Below, in pieces: positions 27,608 through 35,760 of a DNA stretch of 64,000 nt. The number at the start of each line of letters is the position of its first letter. Positions within the stretch are counted from its first letter, which is position 1. Made by a program: the position numbers and the translations under genes. The stretch is from VHCN01 sp964589935. Lineage in GTDB: Bacteria; Verrucomicrobiota; Verrucomicrobiia; Limisphaerales; VHCN01. The DNA lies in assembly GCA_964589935.1 (NCBI GenBank), contig CAZPVD010000002.1:186001-250000 (forward strand). The letters are read 5' to 3'. The notes beneath the pieces were generated by a model, which searched no databases, was not told the origin of the DNA, and saw nothing but the letters and a program-made list of their open reading frames with translations.

Positions 27608-29350
27608 TCAGTTGCGCGTGCCACCGAAGCCGCCGCCACCACCAAGGCCACCGCTGCCACCGAAGCCGCCGCCGCTGCCGCCACCGAAGCCGGTGCCGCC
27701 AAACCCGCCGCCTGTCGTGCTGCCGCGGCCGAAGCTGCTTCCCGTTCCGCCGACGCCGGTGGCGGTGCCGCGCTGGTTGAGGCTGCTCGAACGCGACGAT
27801 GTTCCATTCTGGCTTGGGAACAGGCTTTGCAGGATGTTCTGTAGCGCGACCGGGTCCGAGTTCTCGATGGGAATCACATACACTTGCTGTTTCTTTGACG
27901 GGTCGGAATCAATCTGCTCGATCATGCCGGCGATCTGCTGCATGAGGGCCGGGGCCGCGCTCACGATCACCGAAAGCGTGCGCACGTCGGCCACCGCGAC
28001 GACGCGGTTCTGCTTGAGCTGACGGCTGCTCTGGTCGCCGGAGCCGCCCGCGCCGCCGGAGCCGCCCGCGCCGCCTCCTGTGGGCCCACCAAAACCGCCG
28101 AACCGGCTCGTGAATCCGCCGCGGAAACTGTTGCGCGTGTTCTGGTTGTTGCTCGTGAGATCGGGGAACAGATTCTTGAGCATGTCCGCCATGTCGGTCG
28201 GGTTCGAGTTTTTGAGCGTGAACACACGTAGTTCCGTGACATCCTCGACGGGCACGTCCACCTGCTTCACCAAGTCCTCGATGAGAGGCATCTGGTCTTC
28301 AGGCGCGCTGACGATGAGCGAGTTGGTGAGTTCATCCGCCGCGGCCACGACCTTTGGAGTCGAGACCCGGCCGTTGCTGCCGCCGCCGCCGCGTCCGCCA
28401 CGTCCACCACCGCCGCCGCCGGTTGTGTCTCCTCCAAGCGCGCCGCCGCCGAAACCTCCGAATCCTCCACCGCCAGCGCCGCGGCCTTGGAAGAATTGCT
28501 GGAACGGACTCGCGCCCGTGCCGCCGCGTCCGCCGGCGGCGGCGGTCGTGTCCTGCACCTGAAAGAGATCCTTCAGGACGCTGGCCAGCGCCTTGGCGTC
28601 GCCATATTTGAGAGTGAAGACCTTGATGGACGACACGCTGGAGATCGGCGTGTCGAGCGCCTTCACGATCTCGGCGACGCGATGGATGTTCGCCTGAACG
28701 TCCGTGATGACGAGCGCGTTTGCGCCGTCGTTGGCCGAAAGGTTCGACGAGGTCGGCAGCAACTGCTCAAGGTTGCGGATCAACTGCGACGCGCTGATGA
28801 ACTTCACCGGAATGATCTGCGTGATCATCTCCTCGGTCGCGGGAATCTTGTCCGGCTCGGCACCCGACTTGGTCGGGATGTTGAAGCGCTGTGCTTCTTC
28901 TCTGGTAACGATCTTCAATGTCCGTCCGGTGCGGACGGCGGCATAGCCATTTTGCGAGAGCACGTTGTTGAGAACCTCGACGGCTTCGTCCTTCGTGAGC
29001 GGATCGTTGCTCCACACGTCCACACGACCGCGGACGTCCGTCTTCGGGATGATGACGAAGCCGGCGGCCTCGCTGAAGTAATCGAGCACCATTTCGAGCG
29101 GCACGCCGCGGAAATTGAGGCGCATGCCTTTCTGCGTATCGGAGGTGACTTTTTCAACCGGCGCCTTGGGGGCTGCGGGCACGGGTGTCGCAGGTGTGGC
29201 CGCCGCGGGCGCGGCCTTGTCAGGCTGCGCCGGTTTTTCCGGTGGCGCGGCGGGCGGCTTAATGTCCGGCGCGGGTTGCGTTTGGGCGGATGCCGTGGCG
29301 AGCATTCCCGCGAGGCCGGCGGTCAGGATGATGGCTTGGATGGTTTTCAT
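27608..29350 (-). CDS. Secretin N-domain subunit (N-terminal half of GspD)
   Basis: This 580-residue protein has a signal peptide (MKTIQAIILTAGLAGMLATASA), a Pro/Ala-rich linker, an N0/STN-like domain (NFRGVPLEMVLDYFSEAAGF, about 80-150), and three successive N-domains with the beta-alpha pattern of GspD (FISASQLIRNLEQLL; VFTLKYGDAKALASVL; VFTLKNSNPTDMADML), separated by Gly-rich inserts. A fourth N-domain starts (VYVIPIENSDPVALQNIL) but dissolves into a Gly/Phe/Ser-rich tail ending GGFGGTRN. No secretin barrel follows in frame; the barrel is in the next gene, 34 bases downstream. So the periplasmic vestibule and the channel are separate polypeptides. Its ATG overlaps the GspC-like stop. Confidence 0.87.
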   Translation of the reverse strand: MKTIQAIILTAGLAGMLATASAQTQPAPDIKPPAAPPEKPAQPDKAAPAAATPATPVPAAPKAPVEKVTSDTQKGMRLNFRGVPLEMVLDYFSEAAGFVIIPKTDVRGRVDVWSNDPLTKDEAVEVLNNVLSQNGYAAVRTGRTLKIVTREEAQRFNIPTKSGAEPDKIPATEEMITQIIPVKFISASQLIRNLEQLLPTSSNLSANDGANALVITDVQANIHRVAEIVKALDTPISSVSSIKVFTLKYGDAKALASVLKDLFQVQDTTAAAGGRGGTGASPFQQFFQGRGAGGGGFGGFGGGALGGDTTGGGGGGRGGRGGGGSNGRVSTPKVVAAADELTNSLIVSAPEDQMPLIEDLVKQVDVPVEDVTELRVFTLKNSNPTDMADMLKNLFPDLTSNNQNTRNSFRGGFTSRFGGFGGPTGGGAGGSGGAGGSGDQSSRQLKQNRVVAVADVRTLSVIVSAAPALMQQIAGMIEQIDSDPSKKQQVYVIPIENSDPVALQNILQSLFPSQNGTSSRSSSLNQRGTATGVGGTGSSFGRGSTTGGGFGGTGFGGGSGGGFGGSGGLGGGGGFGGTRN

Positions 29351-30234
29351 TTCTTGTTCTCCTGTTCACGTTGCTGCATGAGTCGCTTTAGAATTTCACT
29401 TTGGTCCCCGCCCGAGCTGCTGCCCGAACTCGTGGACGAACTGCCTGGCGTGGTGCTGCTGGAATTGGAACCGCTGCTGCCTGAACTGTAGCGCGAGTCG
29501 GAACTGCTGCTCCGGTAATCGCGGCTGGAGCGCGAATCGGAGCTGCCGTAACGCGAGTCCCGGCTGGAACGCGAATCGGAGCTGCCGTAGCGCGAGTCCC
29601 GGCTGTAGCGCGAGTCGGAGCTGCCGTAGCGCGAGTCCCGGCTGGAACGCGAATCGCGGCTGTAGCGTGAGTCAGAACTTTCGGGACGGTTGGTGCTGGA
29701 TTCAGAGTCGCTGCTCCGGCTCGCAAACTCGTCCCGCGGCGGTGTCCATTCCTGCACCTGCCACTGACCCTGATTCTCACGGCGCATCTGAAATCCGACC
29801 TTGAGTTCCGTCTGCTTGCCCTCGGCCTCAAGGCTCACGCTGCCGGGATTGATGCCGGTGATCTTGTAGCCGCCGATGCTTTCCTCGGGCTTGAAGGCGC
29901 GACGGTAGCTGGAACTGCTTCCATCAAAGAACGCGACCTGACCTTTGGGATAATCAAGCGTGCCGAGCAGCGCAAAGGAATCCACCTGCGTGATTTTCGG
30001 CGCGGGCGGGGCGTCGTCCGAGCGGCCGCCGTAACGGTTCGCGTTGAAAATGTTCCGCTCGCTGATGAGCTTGAACGACTGGTAGTCCGTCTTCACCGGC
30101 GCGGTGGCCACCGCGGCGGGCGCGTTAGTTTTTTGCTCCGCGGCATTCAAGCCGGGGCAGAGCAGCGTGGCCAGCGCCGCGGACAGGCCGCACGCGAGGC
30201 GCGAGGCGTTCTTGGGGTTCGACCGGGTTTGCAT
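29347..30234 (-). CDS. GspC-like periplasmic protein with Arg/Ser-rich repeat tail
   Basis: The 295-residue product starts with a signal peptide or membrane anchor (about 10-32), then the motif LISERNIFNANRYG and a small beta domain (LLGTLDYPKGQVAFFDG to ITGINPGSVSLEA, about 90-150) typical of the GspC/PilP homology region that contacts the secretin N-domains. Residues about 175-265 are almost only Ser, Arg, Asp, Tyr and Gly in a repeated 13-residue unit. A short helical end (SEILKRLMQQREQE) follows. The gene lies between the GspM-like and GspD genes and overlaps the latter by four bases. GspC is supported by order and motif; PDZ is absent. Confidence 0.72.
   Translation of the reverse strand: MQTRSNPKNASRLACGLSAALATLLCPGLNAAEQKTNAPAAVATAPVKTDYQSFKLISERNIFNANRYGGRSDDAPPAPKITQVDSFALLGTLDYPKGQVAFFDGSSSSYRRAFKPEESIGGYKITGINPGSVSLEAEGKQTELKVGFQMRRENQGQWQVQEWTPPRDEFASRSSDSESSTNRPESSDSRYSRDSRSSRDSRYGSSDSRYSRDSRYGSSDSRSSRDSRYGSSDSRSSRDYRSSSSDSRYSSGSSGSNSSSTTPGSSSTSSGSSSGGDQSEILKRLMQQREQENKK
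29522..29660. repeat. 39-base tandem repeat encoding an Arg/Ser 13-mer
   Basis: About three and a half copies of a 39-base unit that begins CGGCTGGAACGCGAATCGG on the plus strand lie head to tail inside the GspC-like gene. On the coding (minus) strand each unit gives a 13-residue DSRYGSSDSR-x-SR repeat. Less regular Arg/Ser codons extend the region on both sides. Units differ at only a few positions, indicating recent expansion or homogenisation. Confidence 0.85.
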
Positions 30235-30235
30235 G

Positions 30236-30784
30236 TCAATTCGTGTTGGGTTCGCGGTTCTTCGGAGTAAGGACGAGTCCGCTCACGGTGAGGTTAAGCG
30301 TGAGTTGCTGGCCGGTGTTGTCGCGCGTGCTGATGTCCACGCCCTCAACTTTGATCGCCAGCGGGTCTTTTTCCACCTGATAAATGAAGCGCGCCAGCGA
30401 CGTGAGGCTGCCCGACGCGTCGGCGCGGCATTCGAGAGTGGAATAGTCGTCGCTGACACGTTTCCACTGCGGTTTGATGGCGCTGATGCTCACGCCACTG
30501 TCACGCGACCACCGGTCAAAGCCGCCGATCACCAGCCGCTCGGCGACGGAAATCTCATTGGGCAGCGTGTTGGTGCGCATGCCTTGCCAGTGGTCGCGCA
30601 CGGCCTTTTCGCGTTCGAGCAACTTGGAGCCGCTGGTGACGGATTTCTTCAGCTCGGCGATCTGGACCGCCCGCGCCTTCCACGCCTGCGTCAGCGGCGT
30701 CAAAATAAATTTGTCGCCCGCCAGCAGCGCAACGGCGGAGATGGCGAAAATGGCGAGAAGCTGTTCCCGGTTTTTGATGTTCAT
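30236..30784 (-). CDS. GspM/PilO-like type II secretion protein
   Basis: This 182-residue bitopic protein has one N-terminal transmembrane helix (LLAIFAISAVALLAGDKFIL, about 9-28), a coiled-coil segment and a small periplasmic ferredoxin-like domain, the PilO/GspM layout. I use the ATG at 30784, which overlaps the stop of the GspL/PilM-N gene by four bases; the frame upstream of it is a shadow. GspM partners GspL in the inner-membrane platform that couples the GspE ATPase to the pseudopilus. Confidence 0.78.
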   Translation of the reverse strand: MNIKNREQLLAIFAISAVALLAGDKFILTPLTQAWKARAVQIAELKKSVTSGSKLLEREKAVRDHWQGMRTNTLPNEISVAERLVIGGFDRWSRDSGVSISAIKPQWKRVSDDYSTLECRADASGSLTSLARFIYQVEKDPLAIKVEGVDISTRDNTGQQLTLNLTVSGLVLTPKNREPNTN

Positions 30785-32229
30785 CGAATGCCTCCGGTTT
30801 GGTTCGCCCAGTGGAAGTTGAAGGTGAACTCCAGCGGCGCGCCGCCGTTGCCGCCCTTGATATGCTCGACCTTCACGTCGGAAACTTCCTTCGCCGCGCG
30901 CAACTGGTCGAGCGTCCGCAGCAACGCCTGGTTGTTCCGCGCCGTGCCCGTGCAGATGACCACAGACTTGTCGCGGATCTCGACGGTTTTTGCGGACACT
31001 CCGCCATCCTCTGGGAACGCCTCGGTGAGCTTGCGCAAAATGCTGAGCGAGCGGAACGATTCGTCGAACCACGGCCGGTATTTGCGGATCTGGTTCTGCA
31101 TGTCCTCGACGAAGGCCACACGTTTCTTCATGCCATCCCACTGCGAGCCCCAATGCCACAGCTCATACTGCTGCCAGCCGAACGCCGCGCCGGCCAGCAG
31201 CGCCACCGCGCCGACGGCCACGCCCGTGGTCACAAGCTTGCGCGAGGAATACTTCGCCGTGAGCTGCTGCCACGCGCTGATCTTCGGCGGAAGAAACTCG
31301 AAGCCGGTGCCGGCGCCGGTCAACTGCCGCACCGCCAGGCTCAATGCCGGCGAAACCGCCGTGTGCGCCGGGAGCGTGACGCCGAATTCGCCGCCATGCT
31401 CGCGCACGGCGTCAAGCCCCATGCCCAGCAACCCGGCGCGCGAACGGAGCTGCTCGGCCAGCTCTTCCGCCACGTCGCTCTTTCCGAAAATCCGCATCGT
31501 GCGCACCGAGGCGCGCACGTCCGATGGCAACTGGCCGAGCGTGATGCGCAGTTCGCGCGCGATGAGGTCGGCCTGCACGCGCTTCTCCGTGCCCTCCATC
31601 TCGAGCGCGCCTTCGAGCGCGCGCAACGCGGCCACGCCGCCGCGGGCCGTGATCTGGAGGCCGATGTGTTTTTCGCCCGGCACCAGCGCGGCCACGCCGT
31701 CCGCCTGTCCGGCATCCGCGCGCTGCAACGCCGAAATGCCCAGCGAAAAACTGGCGGGCCGAAGCCTTGCCGCCGTGAGCGCGGCGTCGAGCCGCTCCAC
31801 GTGGTCGCGCGGCACTGCGACGAGCGTCGCGTGGCGCTCGCCACCGGCCGTGCCGACAATCGAACGCGAAAGCATCAACGCCTCGGGCGCGTAGGGAAAG
31901 CCGCGCTCGGCTTCGAGCTGGAGGAAGTTCTCCACGTCTTCCTCCGGCAAATCCGGCAGCTTCACCTGCAACGTCAGCGCCCAGTTCAGCGGCACGCACA
32001 CCACGCACTGCCGCTCGCGAACCTCCGCCGCGTCAAGGTGCTTGCGGATTTCCGCGCCGACCAGCTCCGGCTCGTTGGTCAGCGGATCAAGCGACAGCGC
32101 CACTGTGGACGAGTGCTTGATCTCCACCGAGCCGTTCGAGCGTTTTGCAACGGCCATTTCGAGCTTGCTGCCGTCAAACGCGAGTCCCAGCAGCGATGCG
32201 CCGGTGTTTTGTTTTGTCACGCCAATCAT
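30781..32229 (-). CDS. GspL-like protein (fused PilM and PilN domains)
   Basis: The 482-residue protein combines an actin-like PilM/GspL cytoplasmic domain (about 1-300, starting ASLLGLAFDGSKLEMA) with a transmembrane helix (VAVGAVALLAGAAFGWQQ, about 335-352) and a periplasmic ferredoxin-like PilN/GspL domain. GspL recruits GspE to the inner-membrane platform. The ATG at 32229 overlaps the GspK stop (ATGA); a longer frame to 32487 encodes Arg-rich shadow sequence. Position between gspK and the gspM-like gene fits canonical T2SS order. Confidence 0.82.
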   Translation of the reverse strand: MIGVTKQNTGASLLGLAFDGSKLEMAVAKRSNGSVEIKHSSTVALSLDPLTNEPELVGAEIRKHLDAAEVRERQCVVCVPLNWALTLQVKLPDLPEEDVENFLQLEAERGFPYAPEALMLSRSIVGTAGGERHATLVAVPRDHVERLDAALTAARLRPASFSLGISALQRADAGQADGVAALVPGEKHIGLQITARGGVAALRALEGALEMEGTEKRVQADLIARELRITLGQLPSDVRASVRTMRIFGKSDVAEELAEQLRSRAGLLGMGLDAVREHGGEFGVTLPAHTAVSPALSLAVRQLTGAGTGFEFLPPKISAWQQLTAKYSSRKLVTTGVAVGAVALLAGAAFGWQQYELWHWGSQWDGMKKRVAFVEDMQNQIRKYRPWFDESFRSLSILRKLTEAFPEDGGVSAKTVEIRDKSVVICTGTARNNQALLRTLDQLRAAKEVSDVKVEHIKGGNGGAPLEFTFNFHWANQTGGIR

Positions 32230-33620
32230 CGTTGGTTGTCCCTTGCCAAAATAAAGTTGTTGCGCACGTCCGGGCCAAGCGCCCAGCCGAGTTGTGTGAG
32301 GTCCTGCCGCAGACGAATCTTTGGCGTGCCTTCGCTGGTGTCGAAAATAAATTTCGTCCGCTGATAACCCCGGCCGTAATGGCCCACCGCCGCGATGTCC
32401 GCGGTGAACTGATAGCTTCGCCCCGTCAGATACGGCCCGGCGGAACGGATGGCATTGGCGTCGTTGTTCAGCGCCGCCGCGACCCACGCGACGGAATTGG
32501 TCGCGTCCGCGTTCGACTGGCGATAGGTCACGACATCCATCGCGCGGTTCGTGCCGATGCCGGGGATGCAGCCGAGCACCGTCGCGCTCGCCGTGTTCAC
32601 ATTCACCAGACCCTGGATGGTTGGCGCGTTTGTTGTGGAGATGTCGCCCTCGATCTGTGTGAACTCGTCCACCGTCATGCCGCTCAGGAGATAAAATTCA
32701 AGGATGCTGGTGATTGGCGCGGCGCCCGGCCCGGTGGGCAGGCGGCGAACAATCTGCTGGATGCGGTCCTGCTTGAAACCTTTTTCGTTGAGCAGCGACT
32801 CGATTTGCTGCGCGTTGGGCGTGCCGACGTTGATTCGCTGCGAGCCGTTCGTGCGCGTGTTCGATTCGCGCGAATAGACGGTCACAAATTCAAACAGGCC
32901 CGGATTCAACAGTCCGTCCTGATTATCCGACGGCTGCGACGACTCGCCGTCGTTTTCGTTCGGGTCGAGGTAACCGTTCAAGTTGGCGTCCTCGCCGAAG
33001 AGCACGGAGTTCGTCATGCCATAGACGAGACGCAACTCGTCCACGGTCTCGAAGGGCGCGTTCTTGCAGCGATACGGCGGGTTAAGGCGCTGATACGTGT
33101 CGTCCTCCGCGCCGCCGGGCGTCACGTCGCTGTCGGCGTCGCGCCAGTCCACGATGGCTGCGGCCATGTCGGACGTCACGCCGGGCAATTTTTCCAACAT
33201 CGAAGTCGTCGCAATGTTGAGGTTGAGTTTCGAGGCCTCGTCCACGAGGCCGAAGGTCATGCGGTCGCCGGTGCCGTTGTTGTTGTCGCGCCCGATCAGC
33301 CAGAACATCGCGTCGCCCACGGGCACGGCTTCCCTCAGATAGCTCAACGTGTCCGGCACCATGCCCGGCTCGGGGAGATTAACGAGGATGTTGCTCACAT
33401 AACGCGCCGCACCGGCGATGGCCTGCTCGGCCTCGAGGCCCGCGACGCGGTTGTCCGCCGCGCGCAGTTCGAGCGAGGACGTGTTTGCAAAATAAAGCGC
33501 GAGGCTCACCAGCCCAAACGCCACCCACAGCACGATGACGAGCACCGAGCCGTTCACTCCCGACGCCGGCGCGCGGCACGCGGCGGAACGGGACGTTTGA
33601 TTGTGGGTGCGCAATTTCAC
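32226..33620 (-). CDS. gspK: GspK minor pseudopilin
   Basis: The 464-residue product has a short N-terminal leader and a hydrophobic pseudopilin helix (GSVLVIVLWVAFGLVSLALY, about 24-43) and the GspK saposin-like alpha domain with helix-hairpin-helix-like segments (LNLNIATTSMLEKLPGVT; LVNVNTASATVLGCIPGI). It starts at a GTG overlapping the GspJ stop. Between the two lies DANLNGYLDPNE (211-222), an EF-hand/dockerin-like calcium loop followed by an Asp/Ser-rich stretch, consistent with calcium dependence of the known pseudopilus tip. GspK caps the pseudopilus with GspI and GspJ. Confidence 0.87.
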   Translation of the reverse strand: MKLRTHNQTSRSAACRAPASGVNGSVLVIVLWVAFGLVSLALYFANTSSLELRAADNRVAGLEAEQAIAGAARYVSNILVNLPEPGMVPDTLSYLREAVPVGDAMFWLIGRDNNNGTGDRMTFGLVDEASKLNLNIATTSMLEKLPGVTSDMAAAIVDWRDADSDVTPGGAEDDTYQRLNPPYRCKNAPFETVDELRLVYGMTNSVLFGEDANLNGYLDPNENDGESSQPSDNQDGLLNPGLFEFVTVYSRESNTRTNGSQRINVGTPNAQQIESLLNEKGFKQDRIQQIVRRLPTGPGAAPITSILEFYLLSGMTVDEFTQIEGDISTTNAPTIQGLVNVNTASATVLGCIPGIGTNRAMDVVTYRQSNADATNSVAWVAAALNNDANAIRSAGPYLTGRSYQFTADIAAVGHYGRGYQRTKFIFDTSEGTPKIRLRQDLTQLGWALGPDVRNNFILARDNQR

Positions 33621-34345
33621 TGCTGTGAACTGGAGCTACTGTTTGTGCTCGCTTCGACCATGACGGGCACGACGAGTTCAACAGGCGGAAAGGTCTGGCC
33701 GCTTTCGTCCGCGGCAAGCTGCAACTGCACTTTAATGGCGTGCGGCAGGGACGGCTGAGCGGTCGTCGAGTCCCACGTGTCAATCCATTCGGTGCCGTCG
33801 AAATAAAAGAACATCACGTCGCTGACGCCGGAGAGCAGTAGTTGCTCGGCGGGCGTGTCCTCGGTGAGCACGGGCAGCAGGTTGCGCGTGACGGCGCGGA
33901 TGAGGTTCTTGCCGGCGTTGCGGTTTTCCGACTCCGCGAGGCGGTAGGAAACTTTCTGGAGTTGCGGCCACGGCGTGCTGTCGTCGAGGTAGCCGGTGAG
34001 GGTGTAAAAATCCGGGCTGATTTGCGTCGAGGCGCTGCCCATGTTGAGCGCGGGGTTTTGCTGGCCGTTTTGCAGAGAGCTGGCCGTCGGCGTGCTCTGC
34101 AACTGGCCAAAGAGGTTGGTGCCCGGCGGGACGATCCCGGCGAGGTCGCGCTTGATGACCGCGAGCGCCTGCTGGAGCGGCAGGGATTTCTCCGTCGCGG
34201 CGGCGGCCTTGTTGCGCAGCCGCAAACCGGTGTAGAACACGCCGCCAATCGTCGAGAGGATGATGGCAAACGCCGCGATCGCGATGAGCACCTCAATCAA
34301 GGTGAACGCGCGCGCGCGCCGGCAGCCATGTCGGTGGCGGTTCAT
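33617..34345 (-). CDS. gspJ: GspJ minor pseudopilin
   Basis: This 242-residue protein has the prepilin signature RAFTLIEVLIAIAAFAI with the glutamate at +5, to be processed by a prepilin peptidase, followed by a GspJ-type beta-rich domain (DVMFFYFDGTEWIDTW). The ATG at 34345 overlaps the GspI stop by four bases and puts the leader at 14 residues; the longer frame is not credible. It is expected in the pseudopilus tip complex. Confidence 0.87.
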   Translation of the reverse strand: MNRHRHGCRRARAFTLIEVLIAIAAFAIILSTIGGVFYTGLRLRNKAAAATEKSLPLQQALAVIKRDLAGIVPPGTNLFGQLQSTPTASSLQNGQQNPALNMGSASTQISPDFYTLTGYLDDSTPWPQLQKVSYRLAESENRNAGKNLIRAVTRNLLPVLTEDTPAEQLLLSGVSDVMFFYFDGTEWIDTWDSTTAQPSLPHAIKVQLQLAADESGQTFPPVELVVPVMVEASTNSSSSSQQ

Positions 34346-34731
34346 TGTGTCGAATTGTCGTAAAGCGTGCTCAAGCGCACTTCGTATTCCTGACCCTGCG
34401 CCGTGTAAGTGACCAGCGCGGTCGCGAGCTGCATCGTGCCGCCGGGCCACTGCTCGGTCTGGATCGTCCAGCGGAATTCGAGCACGCCTTCGCGGACGCT
34501 GCCGCTTTCCGAACTGCCGGCGGCCGAGCCGGTGACGAGCCATTCATTGAGCACGCGCTCGGCGACGCGCGCGGCGGCGGCCTTGCGCAGGCCGACTTCG
34601 CCCGCGAGGTTCGCCACGCGCAGGGCCTGCACGGCCACCGGGATCACGATGGCCATGAAGACCATCGCGGCAAGCACCTCGGCCAGCGTGAAGCCGCCGC
34701 GGTCAGCGCGTCGGTATGGAGCGAATCTCAT
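34342..34731 (-). CDS. gspI: GspI minor pseudopilin
   Basis: The 129-residue product has a prepilin leader and GGFTLAEVLAAMVFMAIVI, with the conserved +5 glutamate, and a short C-terminal domain, the size of GspI. Its start lies 29 bases inside the gspH-like gene and its stop overlaps gspJ by four, so the three are translated as a block. Assignment to GspI rather than GspH or GspJ is from size and order. Confidence 0.83.
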   Translation of the reverse strand: MRFAPYRRADRGGFTLAEVLAAMVFMAIVIPVAVQALRVANLAGEVGLRKAAAARVAERVLNEWLVTGSAAGSSESGSVREGVLEFRWTIQTEQWPGGTMQLATALVTYTAQGQEYEVRLSTLYDNSTQ

Positions 34732-35281
34732 AGTTCAAATGGCTGGCGCTTTGCGCGATGGCAATCGCGTCCGTCTCGTCGCGGCGAATCAGCACCTGCT
34801 CGGGGCTTTTGTCGCCGATGAACCCGTCCGGATAAAACCGGATCAACTGCGCCACGCCGCCAAGCGGCGACGCGCCGGTGTTCACGATGCCGTTGTTTTG
34901 CTGTCCCGACTGCGTGATGGCGGGCGGCGCGGAAACCTGCAGTTCCAGATCGCTTTGCAGCGCGTAGGCGACCGCCTTGCTGTCGTCGGCGACGAAGCCC
35001 GACTGCGCGCGCAGGCCATAGACCTTGTTCGCCGCGTCAATCCACAGCTCCATCGGCACGCCCTCGGACACCGCGCGGCTCTGCGCGTAGCGCGTCAGCG
35101 CAAGCAGGCGCCGCGCCTCTGAATCAATGCTGCGGCCGTGGAAGAAGTTCTTGAGCGTCGGATATGTTATGGCGGCCGAAATCGTCAGGAGCGCCAGCAC
35201 GATGATCAGCTCGATCAACGTGAAGCCGCCGCGACGTTGCCGCCGCGCGCGTCCGTTCAAGTTGGGCTTGCTGTTCGTCAT
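34703..35281 (-). CDS. gspH: GspH minor pseudopilin
   Basis: The 192-residue protein has a 15-19 residue basic leader ending at GG, then FTLIELIIVLALLTISAAI with the +5 glutamate, and a GspH/FimT-type domain (EARRLLALTRYAQSRAVSEG). I use the ATG at 35281, seven bases after the GspG stop, since the longer frame precedes the leader with 68 unlikely residues. Confidence 0.86.
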   Translation of the reverse strand: MTNSKPNLNGRARRQRRGGFTLIELIIVLALLTISAAITYPTLKNFFHGRSIDSEARRLLALTRYAQSRAVSEGVPMELWIDAANKVYGLRAQSGFVADDSKAVAYALQSDLELQVSAPPAITQSGQQNNGIVNTGASPLGGVAQLIRFYPDGFIGDKSPEQVLIRRDETDAIAIAQSASHLNYEIRSIPTR

Positions 35282-35288
35282 GCGACGA

Positions 35289-35732
35289 TTACCTCTTCCA
35301 GTTTGTGATGTCGTCGTCCGTGCCGTCGCGGCCGTCGGGGCCGGCGGAATACAGGTCAAAGGAAGTCGGGTTGTGCCGGCCGGGACATTCGTAGATGTAA
35401 GGATGCTGCCACGGATCAAGGGGGATTTCCTTGAGGTAAGGCCCTTTCCAGCCCTGCACGCCCGTGGAGGGTGAGACGAGTTCATTCAGGCCGTTGGCAC
35501 CCTTGGGATACGAGCCGGTGTCCACCTCGAAGGTGTCCAGCGCGGTGCTGAACGCGGCGATTTGGACGGCGGCCGCGCTCTTCCGCGCCTCTTCGCCGCG
35601 CCCGGCGACTTTCGGATAGACGATGGCCGCGAGGATGCCGAGGATGACGAGCACCAGGAGCATTTCGACGAGCGTGAAGCCGCGTTGCGCGGCGCGGACG
35701 GCGGGGTTTGCGTTGGTGTTGACGAGTTTCAT
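35289..35732 (-). CDS. gspG: GspG major pseudopilin
   Basis: This 147-residue protein is a textbook GspG: basic leader, GFTLVEMLLVLVILGILAAI prepilin helix with +5 glutamate, a helical ARKSAAAVQIAAFSTALDTF region, and the C-terminal WQHPYIYECPG and YSAGPDGRDGTDDDITNW segments that bind calcium in known structures. It polymerises into the periplasmic pseudopilus. A prepilin peptidase gene (gspO) is not in the window. Confidence 0.95.
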   Translation of the reverse strand: MKLVNTNANPAVRAAQRGFTLVEMLLVLVILGILAAIVYPKVAGRGEEARKSAAAVQIAAFSTALDTFEVDTGSYPKGANGLNELVSPSTGVQGWKGPYLKEIPLDPWQHPYIYECPGRHNPTSFDLYSAGPDGRDGTDDDITNWKR

Positions 35733-35760
35733 GTTGCGTGCGGGTTTGAGTGTGGCTGGG

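Noticed and set aside
27574..27807. N-terminal extension of the secretin barrel gene to 27807
   Set aside because: The extension is an Ala-rich reading of the Gly-rich tail codons of the neighbouring gene in another frame, and it would place the real signal peptide internally.
29522..29660. Possible CRISPR-like array
   Set aside because: The 39-base units are contiguous without unique spacers and lie in frame within a coding sequence.
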